The notes under the pieces were generated by a model. The model was not told the origin of the DNA. It worked only from the letters and a program-made list of their open reading frames with translations, and searched no databases. From assembly GCA_018806985.1 (NCBI GenBank), contig JADANN010000401.1, positions 2,480,001 through 2,544,000 on the forward strand: DNA of 64,000 nt. Direction: 5' to 3'. Both the position numbers and the translations under genes were made by a program. This document shows, one piece after another, positions 30,693 to 42,784 of this stretch; the first letter of the stretch is position 1, and each line of letters begins with the position of its first letter. The stretch comes from Angiostrongylus vasorum (Eukaryota > Nematoda > Chromadorea > Rhabditida > Metastrongylidae).

Positions 30693-33600
30693 CTGAAAAA
30701 ATCATTTCGTAAAATCATCATGATTTGTAATCAAGGCGAATTAGTGCAAAAATTTTATTAATTTTCTAGAAGTGAACTATAAGGAGAGAATGTTTGCCTA
30801 AAGATTAGGGTTAAGCGCAGTGGCTAGGGATGGTTTATGAAACACTCGTAGTCTTTAGTTTGATATCACACCAAGGCCAACTTTCCTTCCCCTTCGGAGC
30901 CCACAGATCGGTATCAGATGTGTCTGGGAGCATAGTATCACTGAAATCGCCTAACCGCAGACCTCACAACTTACTATGTAGGCTAAATTTGCCTTGCGTT
31001 GCCTTTACGATGCTACGAATGGAGTCGCACGTATTACGCATTACTAAAGGATTGATCAAAGCTGAGTCCTTTATACTCCATTCATTCCACTGACAACCAG
31101 AAGCCAAAGAGTGCCCGCGTAACTCCTCATTTGAGTGTTTAAGGCTTGTTGAACAAATTTGCTGACAAGCCGGCATGACGGTGTGAAATATCGCAGCATT
31201 CTTCATGTTTTGCGAACAGGACCTTAATCGAAAGCCTACAGTATATTGCCACAGCCCTATTTCAATAAGCGTGTGAGGAAGCAGTATAAGAACGGAACTC
31301 TGGCGAATTTAAAGTCGGAATCGGCGTCTGAAGTAAACAACTGAATCACTCTGCAAATTCTGCTTTTTCCGTTCACTGAATCCGTTCTAATTAGAACCTT
31401 GTCAATGGAGCATAAATAAAAGTAAAAAAATTTGAAGAGTAGAATAGTGATACCACACAGCGATCATTTCTTCACCAGGTACCAATGAAGTCTCCATTCA
31501 CCCTGTCACGCGCCAGAGTTCTCCGGGAAGTTCTGCTCGCTCGAAGGGTTTAACAAGCGTCGTATCTCAATTCTAGTCTTCAACAATTTGTGACGAAATC
31601 TGAATGTCTTCTCGGTGGTTTCCTGTTCTGCGCGTGGCATCTAGTGGAATTCAATCATTAACGGCTTTTCTGGACCGGATGCCTACGAATCAAGTTTCCG
31701 GTGCTCCTGACTTTCAACACTTTGGTTTATGTAAGCAGCGAATCTGAGCTTTGATCAACGGCTTAATTCGGGACATTGGATTCCGTCTCTTCGTTGAGTG
31801 GTAGTGAACATTGCAAGCACCAAGCACCATACACTCTTTAACTTATATAGACTACTCGCCTACTTGATTAAATGTCGAATAACTTTGGTGGCCTCTAGTA
31901 AAATTCACTCGCCTCTGCAGCGTATCCGAGCTGCCCTGAGGCTACGCTTATCCTATCAAGCGGCACGAAGAGTATCATACTTTAGCTACGATATCGCCCA
32001 TTTTACCATTGTTAGCGCAGTCAGAGAACTCTATCAGCTGAGATGATCCTACTGAGAGAAAGTTTTCTCTTGTACATCGCAGTTCGACACCGTGAGCCAA
32101 CCACTTGCAAGTGTAAGATGTGATTGGGCGGAGTGATGAAACTCTTTTACTGCGACAATTTGGCGAATTGACGTTTGGCACATATAAGCTTCACGCATGC
32201 AGACAGGTTTGTGAAAAATTATTAAACAACAACATTTTTTAAACCGTCACACAAAAAATACTCAAACTGGGTTAAAACTTATGTTTCTGTACGAATTAAG
32301 CGCATTTCGAGAGTCTGATCAGGTGTTCTAGAATGACGATAACGACGGTGATGTACTCAGTTGCAACTTAACTTAGTAGGAATAGCATCAACAAACCTTT
32401 CCATCACTGTTAGTATAAGATGAAGTGTGTTCGAAATCAGATAACTGGCCACGATAGCTACCATCGTCATGATAGCACTTCGAACAGAAGCGGAAACCTT
32501 CTTCATCGACCGTATGGAAAGCGTTACTAAAAAAATATTAGCAAAAGTTTTTAGAAAGCTCTTGTTGAACAGTAACAAAGTTTTATGGCAATTCGTTAAT
32601 GAATAGCCTGTAATTTTACAACTAAATAAGTCTCAAATGTGTAAAGTTTCCACTAGAAGATATTATTGTTGAAAAAGGATGAAGAATACAAGTGAAGAAG
32701 GTAGTACATCCCATTAACAATTTTCCTTGTCAGAAGCTTTGCCGTAAACCATGTAGCGTAAAGTATGAACCGTGTAGCGAAATGATTAGAGGCGCTGTGG
32801 AAAAGATGGACATGTGGTCATTGGTTCGGTCTCTCGCCTCGTTCTAGTCAACGCCCATCTTCTGCAGTGAGTAATTTAGCACCAGACCACTATAAAGACA
32901 CTTCAATTCATCGAATAGGTCTCTACCATTAAACGGTTGGATCCTGTCTTCGCCGTGTTCACTACTATTTTTTAATGACCAAGGTTGCAAAAAACCACGA
33001 TCTTCTTTATCTGAAACGCATGTGGTGCTTTGACTAAAGGTGCCCTGCAATACAAACTGGGTCAATCATTAGTTCGATCTCCCATCCATGGCTCATCAAA
33101 TCTTCAATCCTTATGAATGAATGATGAAGCTCTCGGCGTTGATCAATCCCTGAAGATGCACCATGCATTCGACTTCATTAAACACCGTTGGAGGTGACTT
33201 GAATGCATGCATACCTCTGCCTTTACAATGACTCGCGCTGGCCTACGGATGCATGGAGCCAGTGCTGCTGTCCTCCCAGACAAGTCTGTTACAACTTTGT
33301 GGATGATGGAGTCATGGAGGGCTTGATGAGCCCGAGGCGCAGGGCCGATCCCATGTGTTTTGCAGCGCGCTTCCGACCACTGCACTACACGTGTCCCTTC
33401 CAGCCCTATGCGATCGGAAGATTGCTACCAAACTTCTTTGGGTAGAATGCAGCACTGACTTTATACATAATTAGGCCACCGCAACTCATTTATTATATAG
33501 GACAGATATGTCTTAAATTAACTCTGCGAAGCTTGGTGAGGTCGAATGGGCGCATTCTTCAGGGAACTGATTAACGCCGAATGCTTAATCTTCTACCGTT

Positions 33601-36600
33601 CCCTCTCTGGGGAATCTCGAGCAGGTTAGTGTCACCGGACTACGTCACATTTCCCCTGGTGGTGGATGTGAATCTAAACGTGAACACAAAACAGCGTTAT
33701 ACTAATTCTCTGACGCAGACGAATTCAGCAGATAAATTTCCTGTTTATGCTACGTCCTTATGTGTACTTTAAGCATGCATACATCAATATTCATGCAGAT
33801 TTTATGGGTTTGTCCATGGGTACGATGACTGCGTCCAGCATTTTAGAATCTTAAGTTCCTGCAGAACGTATTAAAATCGACTGACGGCCTTTTCTAAGAA
33901 AAAAGTCAAACGTTTGTTCGGAAGAGCCTAATAATTTACCAGTGACCATTCCTAGAGCACCAGTATCCCCTGTAGCCCCCCTAGGCAGTGAAAGGAGAGC
34001 TCCCTTGTGACTGCCTTATTGCCGAAAAAACAACGAAAATAGTAATCCTACTGAGTGCACGTATAAAAAAAACTAAAAACAAAAAACAAAATCATGTCAA
34101 AGAAACGAAAGGGAAAGTAAAAATCACTTGCAATACTGGCGCGCTTAGAGGAACGCTCGCAAAAGGCTGAAAAAGATTTAGAGCTATTCAACGGCCCAAT
34201 ATCACGACCATTGCAAAGAATTTCCTTCTTCTGATCGCTCGCCGTAATTTTTCGGATAATAACCTAAATGTTCAGAAATTTCTGTATTTTCTTCGATGTG
34301 TAAGATTTGTTTATTGATCTATTAAAATATATAATTATAAAATGTAATAAAGTGAATCTTTCTTTATGTAACCTGTCCCACATAAACAATAAATAATGTT
34401 GACTGTAGTCACTTTAACAGTATAAACACTTTAAGATGAATTTGCGAAGAATTTTACACCGTAATAAAGTGTAATGTTTGGTCTGACGAGAAGTTCAGTG
34501 AAAGAGATGCCATTCAACACTGCGCGTGAGGGCCATCGGTTTCGAACCCACTCTGGACCAATTAAGCTTGTCATTTCTGCGGGGGTCGGGAAGTTCGCAC
34601 TGAACTTATCTACCTATCGAAACCACAAATTCTGGCAACTTCCTGTGGTGATGAATTGCAAACGCCATAGCTGTCCCAGAGTTCCAAGGACAGTTGACCT
34701 GAACAGAATCCAACGACATTCTTAAAGCAAGCCAAAAAGTCCTCAAGCAGTGGCCTAACCCATATACGAAACCCGGAGACCTTCGTGGAATATGGGTTCC
34801 AGGAGACGAAGAGAAATTGATTACTGCTGAGATCTGAGTAATATATGATGTCTGGCCATGAAATGTAAGAAAAAAATCAAAAGTATTTAATTTGACTTGC
34901 AGATTTTCCTGCTTGAACTTCATATTTAAAATTAACAACAAAATCGAGGAAAGTGAATACGGTAAGGAAAAAAAATTGTAGAAAAGTAAACCTTACAATG
35001 TTTAGAGCGAGCAATATGACAAATGGTACCACTGTTTGTGCAATGGTCATTAGGTGAAAGTCAAAGAAGTAGTAAATCTCAGAATCATACGTCCACGCCC
35101 TGAAAGTTACAGTTTTCATAGGACAGTTCAAATTGCTATATTATATTTGGTCTTCGTTCTTGTATCACAGAGAGTTTATTACTGATTATAGGCCGAAATT
35201 CAAGGATTTTATATCGTCTTAGTACGAAGGCGATAATTTAGGCCTTAGAATAAAAAAAAGATGGATTTAGGCCTTAAAATAAAAAAGATGGACTAGGAAA
35301 TTTCTGTCTACAAACGGCTGTAACCTCAACTCTGTGAAGATTTAACACTCCCACAACTCTTTATTTTCAATGTCTCATTGTATACAACTAGGCTGCTCAT
35401 AAATAGCCAGGCATAGGAGCAAGTGAACTCTGTCCGAAACACAGTTGAATGACGGCCAGGGTCAAAGTCCTCTACAATGCCTTTGTCTTTCGTTTCTTCC
35501 GGAACCCAGAAGCTCAGAGCGACTACAACTTGTTACTGGAATATAACCGAGAGAATGTATGGAACATGCGTATATGTGTTGAAAAATGAATAAAAAAAAT
35601 AAAGATGAAACCTTGGTTGTGTTGTCATTGTACGAAAAAAATCTTCACATTGTGGATAGACGCCAACTTCGGTGGCAAATGCAGTAGGAAGACGTAATAT
35701 CACACAGACCAGAAGCGAAATGACTGCGGTGAAATATCGACCCGATGTCGAATTCATCGCCAAAAGAAAACGGCTTCGACTGCAAATATGCACAAATTCT
35801 GTAATGTCAACTTTTAAAGGCTAAAAAAGCAAAAATGCTGCAAATAACCTAGCATTTTCATTGCCGACTTATTATAATAATTCATAGAGCTGTTTATGAG
35901 CAACGCAGTGGTTACAGGCGCCGGCGCGTCCCTGTACCTGCCAGGTTTCCGGTTCAATGCCGACTCCTCTGGCTGCCCTAGCCATGTATTTTTGCTGGTT
36001 AGACATATTCGGATAAGACCTTTCTGAGAGGATGCAAATACTGACTTGATAAGTAGATAGGCTACCACAAGCAAAAGAAAAATATGCCTTCAATAACTTC
36101 TACGAACCTATGAATGCAGTCGAATGCACAGCCTATCTCTAAAAGAACGATGGGTAACAAATACTTTAGCCTTTAACCTTTAGTGTAGAGGCCGTGATAT
36201 TGCATTTGGCCTATGAGGAACCCCTAGCTATTTTCTGAAAATTTCATTCAATGTTCCTCATTCGATTCGACAAGTTGCGACTCCGAAAACTCGAACACAG
36301 CAGGAAATAGTTGCGCTACGGACATTTTTCCTGATTGTTGCCGTGAAAATGTAGGTATTTTTCTACTTTTGCAAACTTATAAGTAAACAGACATAATCTC
36401 GTATAAGTTCCTGGAAACATGATGATTATAGTGGAAGCTGATGCGGAAGTTGAACGAACGTCATCATCATACATTCAAGGAGGTCAAGCTTTCTTTGTCC
36501 TTTGGTGTACAGGCGCATTGTTATTGCATTGTAAAATCATTTGAAGAACAAATGTAACATCGTTAAAAGTACTACGAAAACGAGCACTCGAGGGGTCAGA

Positions 36601-39600
36601 CACTGCAGATTGCGTTTTAGGATAAAAAGCGAGGTGGATAAAATCACTTCTGAGATCCACGCTTTGGTGTAATTAAGTACTGTAAGAAAAAATGTGACTG
36701 TTTCGGCCTCCTCTGGCAACTTCGATATGGTCAGAGAAGCAAAGGATAAAAATTTTTCAATCATAAATCTTAGACATCTTGTTGTAACCTTCTAGTCATT
36801 TGCGAGATACTTTTTTTATCCTAATGAGTTATTTTTCATACTGTAGCTCTAGATCAGCTTTCCATTCCTCACAACTTCTTTTTTTTCGTTGCACTAGATG
36901 GCCCATCTCCACATGTTGTGCGCAAAGCAGAACTTCCTCTTTGAATTCACGAGTGTCATTTTCCTTGAAACTTGAGACAGTAGTGTTAGCTGGCCCTCAG
37001 TTCATCACTAGAGGCAGTTGTCGGCATTTGTGGATTCGTGGATTAGAAAATGAATTCTACATTGCGATTAGGATTTCCTCCATAAGGGCAGATACTCGTG
37101 TGATTGGTTAAGAGATAACTGGTCGAAAATGTCATGACAAACTGAATATCATTGTTGCACAAACCCAGTAATTTCTATACTTGCCCCGCCATCAGCTATC
37201 AATCCTAACATTGATGCCACCTTCTTGTTTTATTAAAGTTACTTAATTTTTGCGCAAGTTCAACTCTACTTAGGGTAAAGTTCAACCTTAGTAACGTGAT
37301 TTCTATAAAACCCTGCCCCTAGGTCTAACTATAGGCTCAACTTGAGTTCCAGAAGAAAACCGCTTTGCAGAATTATAAAAAAAACTGTGGGCTATTCTGA
37401 AAGTTGATTAATGTTGCTCGTTTACTTAACGAAAACCCTCGTATACTCTAATGACACCAATACAACGACCCATCTGGTGAATTAGCGGTTTATTTGTCAG
37501 CACAACGATTCGAAATTACCTGGCTATTCCATTAAAGGACTGGTTCGGCTAATTCCCTGGATATTCCACCATCCGTTTCCAACAAAAAAGAAACACATAT
37601 GGACCACAGATTATCGTACTGATAACATTCTATCTTATTTCTTATTAAGTAGAAAGCAGATAATTTTTTTATACCGAATATATTCTTATCGCCAATGATG
37701 GACCGAGGACTAATGGCTGCACAATAGTCATGGGTGTCCAAAACCCGTGTACTGCAACGGTTCCAAGCCTCGTACTCCTTAAGTTGCCGAGTTCGATTTT
37801 TTCCATAGTTTATTGATGCCTACCTGATGATTAACGGGGCGGCAAATTACACGATTCCGTACGACAACTGGCGACGTTCAGCTCAATGACTGGATTGCGA
37901 TCAGACTCTGCAGCACTTTCCAAAGCCGAAATTTCAACAAAAAAGGCTATGGTGACTGTTTAGTGGTCTGCAGCCAGGCTGATCTATTACAAGTTTTTGG
38001 ATCCGGATGAAACAATTACGGCAGAGAAGTATTGCCAACAAATCGACGAAATGCACCGTAAACTACAACAACAACGACCGGTATTAGTTAACAGAAAAGG
38101 AAAATCCTTCTCCACGATAACGCCTGGTCTTGCAGAAGTTGAACGAGTTGGGCTACGAAACTTTGCCTCGTCCACCATATTCATCAACCTCTCGCCTACC
38201 GACTATCACTTCTTCAAGATCCTTGATAACTTCTTGCGCTTCACATGCCTACAACAACTTCATCGCTTCCAGAGTTCTACATAAACTTGTTTCTAGTTGG
38301 CAAAAAATGTATAGATTCAAATAGTTTTTATGATTAATAAAGTTTTTGTTTAAACCAAGCAATGATGTTCTAAGCAACATAGTTAAAAACGCTCATTTAT
38401 TCTCGAACAATCCAATATCTGTATATAGGTGGATACAGCTTAACATTATCCAACAGCTTTTGCTGATAGGCTTTCTAATTTGTGACTGTCTGACTATGGT
38501 AATATCGACATCGGCATCGTACGACGCTCCGAAGACGACAGGATCGTTGAAACATTGATATACTTAACAAAAAAAAGCTAAGGAATTTTCCTCTCCCATA
38601 ATATCAGGGCGCAGAACAGCCATCAGGATCACAATTTTCTCCATATGAGTGAAGCAGTGCGATCTGACTCTATTCCTTCTGAAGACGATGATCATAGTTA
38701 TTTGGAACGTCGTGTCGATGAATTACATTGCGATACCTAAGTCCCTGAGTTTCCCTGAGTCATTCTTATTACGGTAAAAGCATGGAAGATAATCTGTTCG
38801 GAGCTTAAGGTATGCAATGCTCTCGACTCTATTCCTGTAGTCGTAGAGGCGACTAAATGCATACTTCGCCCATACAACGTCTTTCGCAAATTTGCCAGGG
38901 TTTCTACCAGCAAAACACTTTTACTACCAATTTACCGAATCGTGACGCATGGAGGGCTTAGTTAGTCTGGGACACGGGATCGAACCCCATGTATGTCGCA
39001 GGGTACGTACAACCACTGCGCTTTCTTATTCTTGTTATCCTTATTGATGAAATTGATCAATGTCGTAAACTCTATCAGTACAAGTTGTTGATTATTTGTG
39101 TTTATGAGTTTTTTCGAACTGCTGTTGTAACAGCGATTTCGGTGTTGCTAAACATCATAATAATTGCTTGAGAAACAAATCGATTGACATGAATTGCTTG
39201 GAGATCTATCAAAGTTTCTTAAATAAGCTATTTAATTTTCCAAAAGCAGAATAGAACAACGTTGTGCTGACAAAGTGAAGACCAAAAATCTTTGGTCACA
39301 GTGTTGTGGACAAATATTCCTTTACGTAAAGGGAGTTCTTCAAACCCACATCTTTCCTGATGTCCAAACAAGTCGCTCTACAGTGGCAAAGATCAGCATG
39401 TACGGAATAGCCAGCTGAGTGATCCGACTGGCAACGTAGGCGGGAATGATATACATATAGTAGAGCAAAAAAAGGCTCTGGAAAAAATACATATAATCTC
39501 ATTTGTGCTCCATCATATCTAATCTATTCTCAATCTTACACTTGAATAATGTTTGGCATGACATTCGGATATATTTATGGTTACTGCTAAAGTTAGACCA

Positions 39601-40384
39601 CCGACGAGATGGTTAGACTTCTTCACAAAACGCCTAGAAGAAAGGTATGACGCTCAACGAGTCCCCTAGAGCGAGCAGGACCAATGGGCTACTCTTGTAC
39701 GCGAAAGGGAAAAATGTGAGATTTACTGGTGTCCGCTTGAGTCACTCGACGATCAACGGGGCAACAGGTGACAAGTGATACTGGTAAATTCATTTCCATA
39801 TACATTTCATTCCAAAAAGTCTACCTTACTACCATATGAAAAACGCTATTGAAAAGTGACTGATTCTTGTTTAAAACTTATTATGAAGAATTTATTAAAA
39901 TTAGAGAAAAATTATATCAACATTTTGTTTTGGGGCTGATTTTTTTCCTTAAAGATTTTTCTAGGCTATAAAAACAGTACGTACCTCAATTCTTAGAAAA
40001 CTCACTGCAGCGTCAACACCGAATAATAGTAGATACTCAAGGCAAATAGCAAAATCCAAAAATGCAAGTATAGTAGGATAGAGTGTGGCCGGTGTGATCT
40101 TTGTCTAAAGTGATAATCGGTAATCGATGAATCGCACATCGATCGATCAATCAGTAGACTACAGAGAATAGTTGGATCACCATAACGTGATGTAGATTGA
40201 ATTAGACTTTGGTTACTTTAGGTCTAAGGTCCCTAATACTGACCATGATAAACAACAGAAAAGCGTATATTACCTTTTTAGCAGCAAAAATATGCATAAG
40301 CAATAGATTGCAGGCCGTACCAAGGCATGCGATTACGGTAGCTATCGTAATGAAAATGAAACGCACTGTAGTATAGGTTTCATA
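30497..40384 (-). CDS. Rhodopsin-type seven-helix receptor, neuropeptide-receptor-like (7 exons found)
   Basis: Seven exons read from TM1 to a stop codon with matching splice phases at all but one junction. TM1 contains GTACNLLLM; TM2 has LAFLD (Asp 2.50); TM3 ends FATVERLVW (an E-R-L in place of D-R-Y); TM4 VISLLVCVILRLP leads to an extracellular loop with PQCEDFFRT; TM5 IAQTVVPFVILLALNIV; a basic loop RSMKKVSASVRS; TM6 MVAIVASYLISNTLHLIL; TM7 MFTSAIRILIYFFCNPVIRS; and a short tail. About 318 residues. The layout resembles nematode FMRFamide-type (frpr/dmsr-like) plasma-membrane receptors coupled to G proteins; the exact subclass is inferred. The N-terminal exon upstream of 40384 was not found. 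The TM5-TM6 exon junction appears one base short, so the gene could be damaged. Confidence 0.82.
30808..31092 (+). repeat. SINE family 1 copy, diverged
   Basis: 'gttaagcgcagtggctaggg' box A, then 'cggtatcagatgtgtctggg' and the end 'gattgatcaaagctgag'. In the receptor intron before exon 7, antisense to the gene. Confidence 0.6.
31490..31790 (-). mobile_element. RTE-clade LINE 3' fragment
   Basis: The minus strand matches the RTE C-terminal/3' region: words equivalent to 'gcgagcagaact', 'ccactagatgccacgc' and a gag-like 'accgagaagacattcag' stretch, in the same order as at 28.43-28.70 kb. Intronic. Confidence 0.55.
32397..32526 (-). CDS. Receptor exon 6: third loop and TM6
   Basis: Acceptor 'aatattttttttag'-like. 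Reads TLSIRSMKKVSASVRSAIMT, then MVAIVASYLISNTLHLIL and TVMER, with donor AG/GTTTGT. The first bases are TAACG, whereas the preceding exon (phase 0) needs GTAACG to keep frame (NI-V-TLS). One base is missing or the splice differs. Confidence 0.75.
32768..33110 (+). repeat. SINE family 1 head fragments
   Basis: 'gtgtagcgaaatgattagag' with box B 'ggttcggtctc' near 32.82 kb, and a second box-B-like 'gttcgatctcccatc' near 33.09 kb. Diverged and broken by other sequence. Confidence 0.4.
33120..33395 (-). repeat. SINE family 1 copy (nested)
   Basis: The minus strand reads from 'gacacgtgtagtgcagtggt' through 'gacttgtctgggaggacagc' to 'gccgagagcttcatc'. It is inserted within plus-strand family 1 sequence; 33400-33590 continues with a plus-strand 3' half. 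Confidence 0.7.
33400..33590 (+). repeat. SINE family 1, 3' half
   Basis: Body words 'aggccaccgcaactcat', 'gaagcttggtgaggtcgaat' and end 'gattaacgccgaatgcttaa'. Confidence 0.55.
33600..34990. other. Receptor intron, mostly unassigned
   Basis: Contains A/T-rich DNA and a tRNA-like stretch near 34.53-34.57 kb ('catcggtttcgaaccc'). No supported gene. Confidence 0.3.
34997..35099 (-). CDS. Receptor exon 5: TM5
   Basis: Acceptor 'gtaactttcag', donor GTAAGG. Reads RAWTYDSEIYYFFDFHLMT, then IAQTVVPFVILLALNI. Confidence 0.82.
35612..35779 (-). CDS. Receptor exon 4: second loop, TM4, extracellular loop 2
   Basis: Acceptor 'catatttgcag'. Joins in phase from exon 3 to give SGKIRSRFLLAMNSTSGRYF, then VISLLVCVILRLPTAFATEV and PQCEDFFRTMTTQP. 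The loop Cys is the expected partner for the TM3 disulfide. Confidence 0.85.
35885..36185 (+). repeat. SINE family 1 copy, diverged
   Basis: 'tgagcaacgcagtggttaca' box A, 'ccggttcaatgcc' box B, then a decayed body and 'gcagtcgaatgcacagcc'. In the intron between receptor exons 3 and 4. Confidence 0.6.
36185..37840. other. Receptor intron, unassigned
   Basis: Several short frames with hydrophobic stretches but no splice-compatible exon for the receptor and no repeat match. Confidence 0.3.
37855..38330 (+). mobile_element. mariner transposase fossil
   Basis: Frames joined by eye give VTVxWSAARLIYYKF, LDPDETITAEKYCQQIDEMH, ALVNRKG-like (PVLVNRKGK), LQKLNELGYETLPRPPYSS, LSPTDYHFFKILDNFL and LVSSWQKMYRFK. 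These are the catalytic and C-terminal parts of a mariner DD34D transposase of the type known from hookworms and vertebrates. Frameshifts and a short deletion after the LLHDNA-equivalent break it, and the N-terminal DNA-binding half is missing. Terminal repeats were not identified. Confidence 0.82.
38840..39030 (-). repeat. SINE family 1 copy with perfect box B
   Basis: The minus strand reads 'aagcgcagtggttgtacgta' (box A) and 'ggggttcgatcccgtg' (box B), about 36 bp apart, then the start of the body. 3' truncated. Confidence 0.6.
39350..39477 (-). CDS. Receptor exon 3: TM3 with ERL motif
   Basis: Acceptor 'gtattttttccag', donor GTGGGT. Reads SLFLLYYMYIIPAYVASRI, then QLAIPYMLIFATVERLVW and TSGK. 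No long open frame marks this exon because it lacks Met and is short. Confidence 0.85.
39590..39790 (+). mobile_element. RTE-clade LINE 3' end fragment
   Basis: Matches 16.25-16.44 kb: 'agaccaccgacga...tgg', 'cgagcaggaccaatgggcta', 'ctcgacgatcaacggggcaa' and the 'caggtgacaagtgatac' tail. Intronic in the receptor. Confidence 0.7.
39985..40104 (-). CDS. Receptor exon 2: TM2
   Basis: Acceptor 'tatcactttag', donor GTACGT, 40 codons in phase 0. Reads TKITPATLYPTILAFLDFAI, then CLEYLLLFGVDAAVSFLRIE. LAFLD is the conserved TM2 Asp motif. Confidence 0.85.
40274..40384 (-). CDS. Receptor exon 1 (first found): TM1
   Basis: Acceptor 'acacttacag', donor GTAATA, 37 codons in phase 0. Reads YETYTTVRFIFITIATVIA then CLGTACNLLLMHIFAAKK. 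The acceptor implies at least one more upstream exon with the start codon and extracellular N-terminus. Confidence 0.8.
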
Positions 40385-40389
40385 CTGTA

Positions 40390-42780
40390 AGTGTAAGTGT
40401 TATATAAAGTCCATTATTGTAAAGGAAGTGTCAAAGACAAATTAGCCAGGTTTTGCCAGTTAATTGAAAATGTATTGTAGTATTTCGGTGAGACCTTAAC
40501 AAACACAGTTTGTTGTTTAAGAATGTTGTAGTGTGAAACGCTAAGGTTTGAAAAAACACCGAATATGTAAAGTGAAAATCCTGCATCCTGCACTTTCCAT
40601 CGAAAACTAGTACATGAAATTCATTAACTCCCACAAAAGGCAAGGCAGAACAGCATGTTATAGTATTTTAACGCGATTCGAAAGCAAACAGGAGGTTTTT
40701 ATAGTTACTCAATAATCCTGTAGTACAATGTATTTAAGTTAAAAAATAAACTCAGTTTCGAAGAGATATGAAAGAGTGGTCCCACCTTGGCAACAAAGAC
40801 GACTTAACCCATTTCATTTAAACCAAAATGTTTTCTCAAAGGTACTATATAATCCTCCCTATGAGACAGATAAGGGCCAAATAATGTACCTGAGCACAAA
40901 TTGGATCCATTTCATCTTCAACAGAATCGTTACTGATCATTATCTGAAAATTCGACAGATATTGTCTGCGAAAGGACGGAGTGAAAACGTTCATAAACGT
41001 TGAAAACCGAGTAAAAGCGTGAGAGCGAGGAAACAGTGTTCACGGATTAGTTTGGTGTAAAAAAAACTTGTTCTGTGGTAGCTGGAAAGAAGTGCAATGA
41101 AAAAACACAATGAAGGAAATGGAACTGATGTGCTGAAAATTGAAAGCAGAAACAGGATGATGGATGGAGAACTTATAAACATATTTGTCCATAAAAAAGT
41201 AGAGTGGAGTGTAGAAAGCCCAGTGGTAGAGATGGTGAAAAATAACGACCTAGGAACCCTCTAGCAGAGAATTTCTGTCCCACAATTCTGAAGTTAACCA
41301 CCAGCCAAACCCCTCACGCGAATCCGAGCAACATCTTTGATGATGGATACAATTGAATGAATCGAGTGGCAACTACTCGCATGACCACATAATGTGGTGA
41401 ATAAATAAAAAGTAAAACGAAATTGCAGAAACAGAGAGACAGAGAAGCACATAGTAAGAGGGAGAGCGACAGGACGACGTAAGGTGGATCGAGAGGTGGT
41501 TTAATCGTTTTTGGTAAGTCTTGTGCTCGAGAAAACATCAAATTCGAAAATAGTAAAGAATATTCTAAACCACACATCTTCCTAAATTCGTTTAATGTCC
41601 TGTTGACAAGGAATTTTCATTTTTACATTAGAATAACCTAAAAGAATTATTGATTTTTGTATCAAGGAAACACACTCATACTAGTGAAGTGATTATTTTT
41701 GTTCAAATAAGATTATTAAGCTTATATGATGTGAAAAATACTCTTCATCGCAGCAAAAAACGGTTAGCTAAGCAGATAAAACAAGTGGGAGAGCTAGGTA
41801 GTGAAAGACACAGACAAACAGAGCAACAGAGAGTGAAAAAAGAGAGGGAAAGAGAAGGATAAATGAGAAAAAAGCATTATAAAGGTATCGAGGCATAAAA
41901 TTATAAATATTGTTTGACGGACTAAAAACAGCATAATCAGTTTTAATGCAGATAGAAAAGAAATAAGAAGTATGTGTTGAGGATGAGAGACAGAGAGTAG
42001 CAGAGATAAAGGGCGAAACCTAAGGAAATCCAATTAAATCTAGAATAAATTCTTAAGGCGTAAAAAAATGATAGAAATTACCGTCCACAAAAAACTGGCA
42101 TCTTCAGCTTTCTGGAATCTTCTTTTTCTTCTTATTTCCTCTTTTATTAAAACAACTGCCAAGTGACAATCTCTAGATGAATATTACAGCAGATTCTGAC
42201 TGAGGTACTGGTTAAGTAAAGTTTTGTTTTAGAAAACACTAAGAACAGATCAGGTAGTGCAGCGATGTTTTTCAATAGTACATACAAGACTCAAGTCCTC
42301 TCCCATTCCTGGGTTGATACTAGAACTGAACGAAAAGAAGTCCAGGCGACCCACAAATGGCTGGAGTGTGCCATTTGTGAAGATCTGTGAACGCCCTAGC
42401 ACAACCATCCTAGCATTCAGCGAAAACCCCAGTATTCAACGATATTCGTAAAGAAGAGCAGGAATACCCAAGTAGCAGCTGAACCGAAACGAAAATCGGA
42501 AGACCTTTGTGGATAACGGATTTGAGAACTAATTGAATCAAAGAAGTATTGGAATCCGCGCAAAATCTGATCCAGAGTTATTTAACAGAAGTGACCTTAC
42601 TAAGAAATCACCTCTTTTACTACTGCTGGTAAAAGTGCTTGTGCACAGAGTTGAGTTAGAGTGCTTTGTGATCTGATGAGGTGAAGACAGAAAAAAAAGG
42701 AACTAGAAGGGTGAAAAAAACGAGGAAGGCAGGCGGAGTTGTTGCTGAGAGTTGGATCCGCCCAAGGAAGTGAAACGAAG
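40390..42780. other. Region upstream of receptor TM1 exon
   Basis: Should contain the missing 5' exon(s) and promoter of the receptor. No exon could be picked by splice phase and hydropathy. A purine-rich stretch with many 'gagaga/gaaag' words lies at about 41.43-41.47 and 41.80-42.01 kb. Confidence 0.3.
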
Positions 42781-42784
42781 CAGC

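Noticed and set aside
34606..34941. 111-codon minus-strand frame next to receptor exon 5
   Set aside because: Overlaps repeat-like sequence, has no splice-compatible role and no recognisable domain.
38520..38560. A further hammerhead-like word (CCGAAGA, ACGA/TCGT hairpin, GAAACATT)
   Set aside because: Stem I does not pair, the core has a substitution at U4, and the usual flanking words are absent. Could be chance in A/T-rich DNA.
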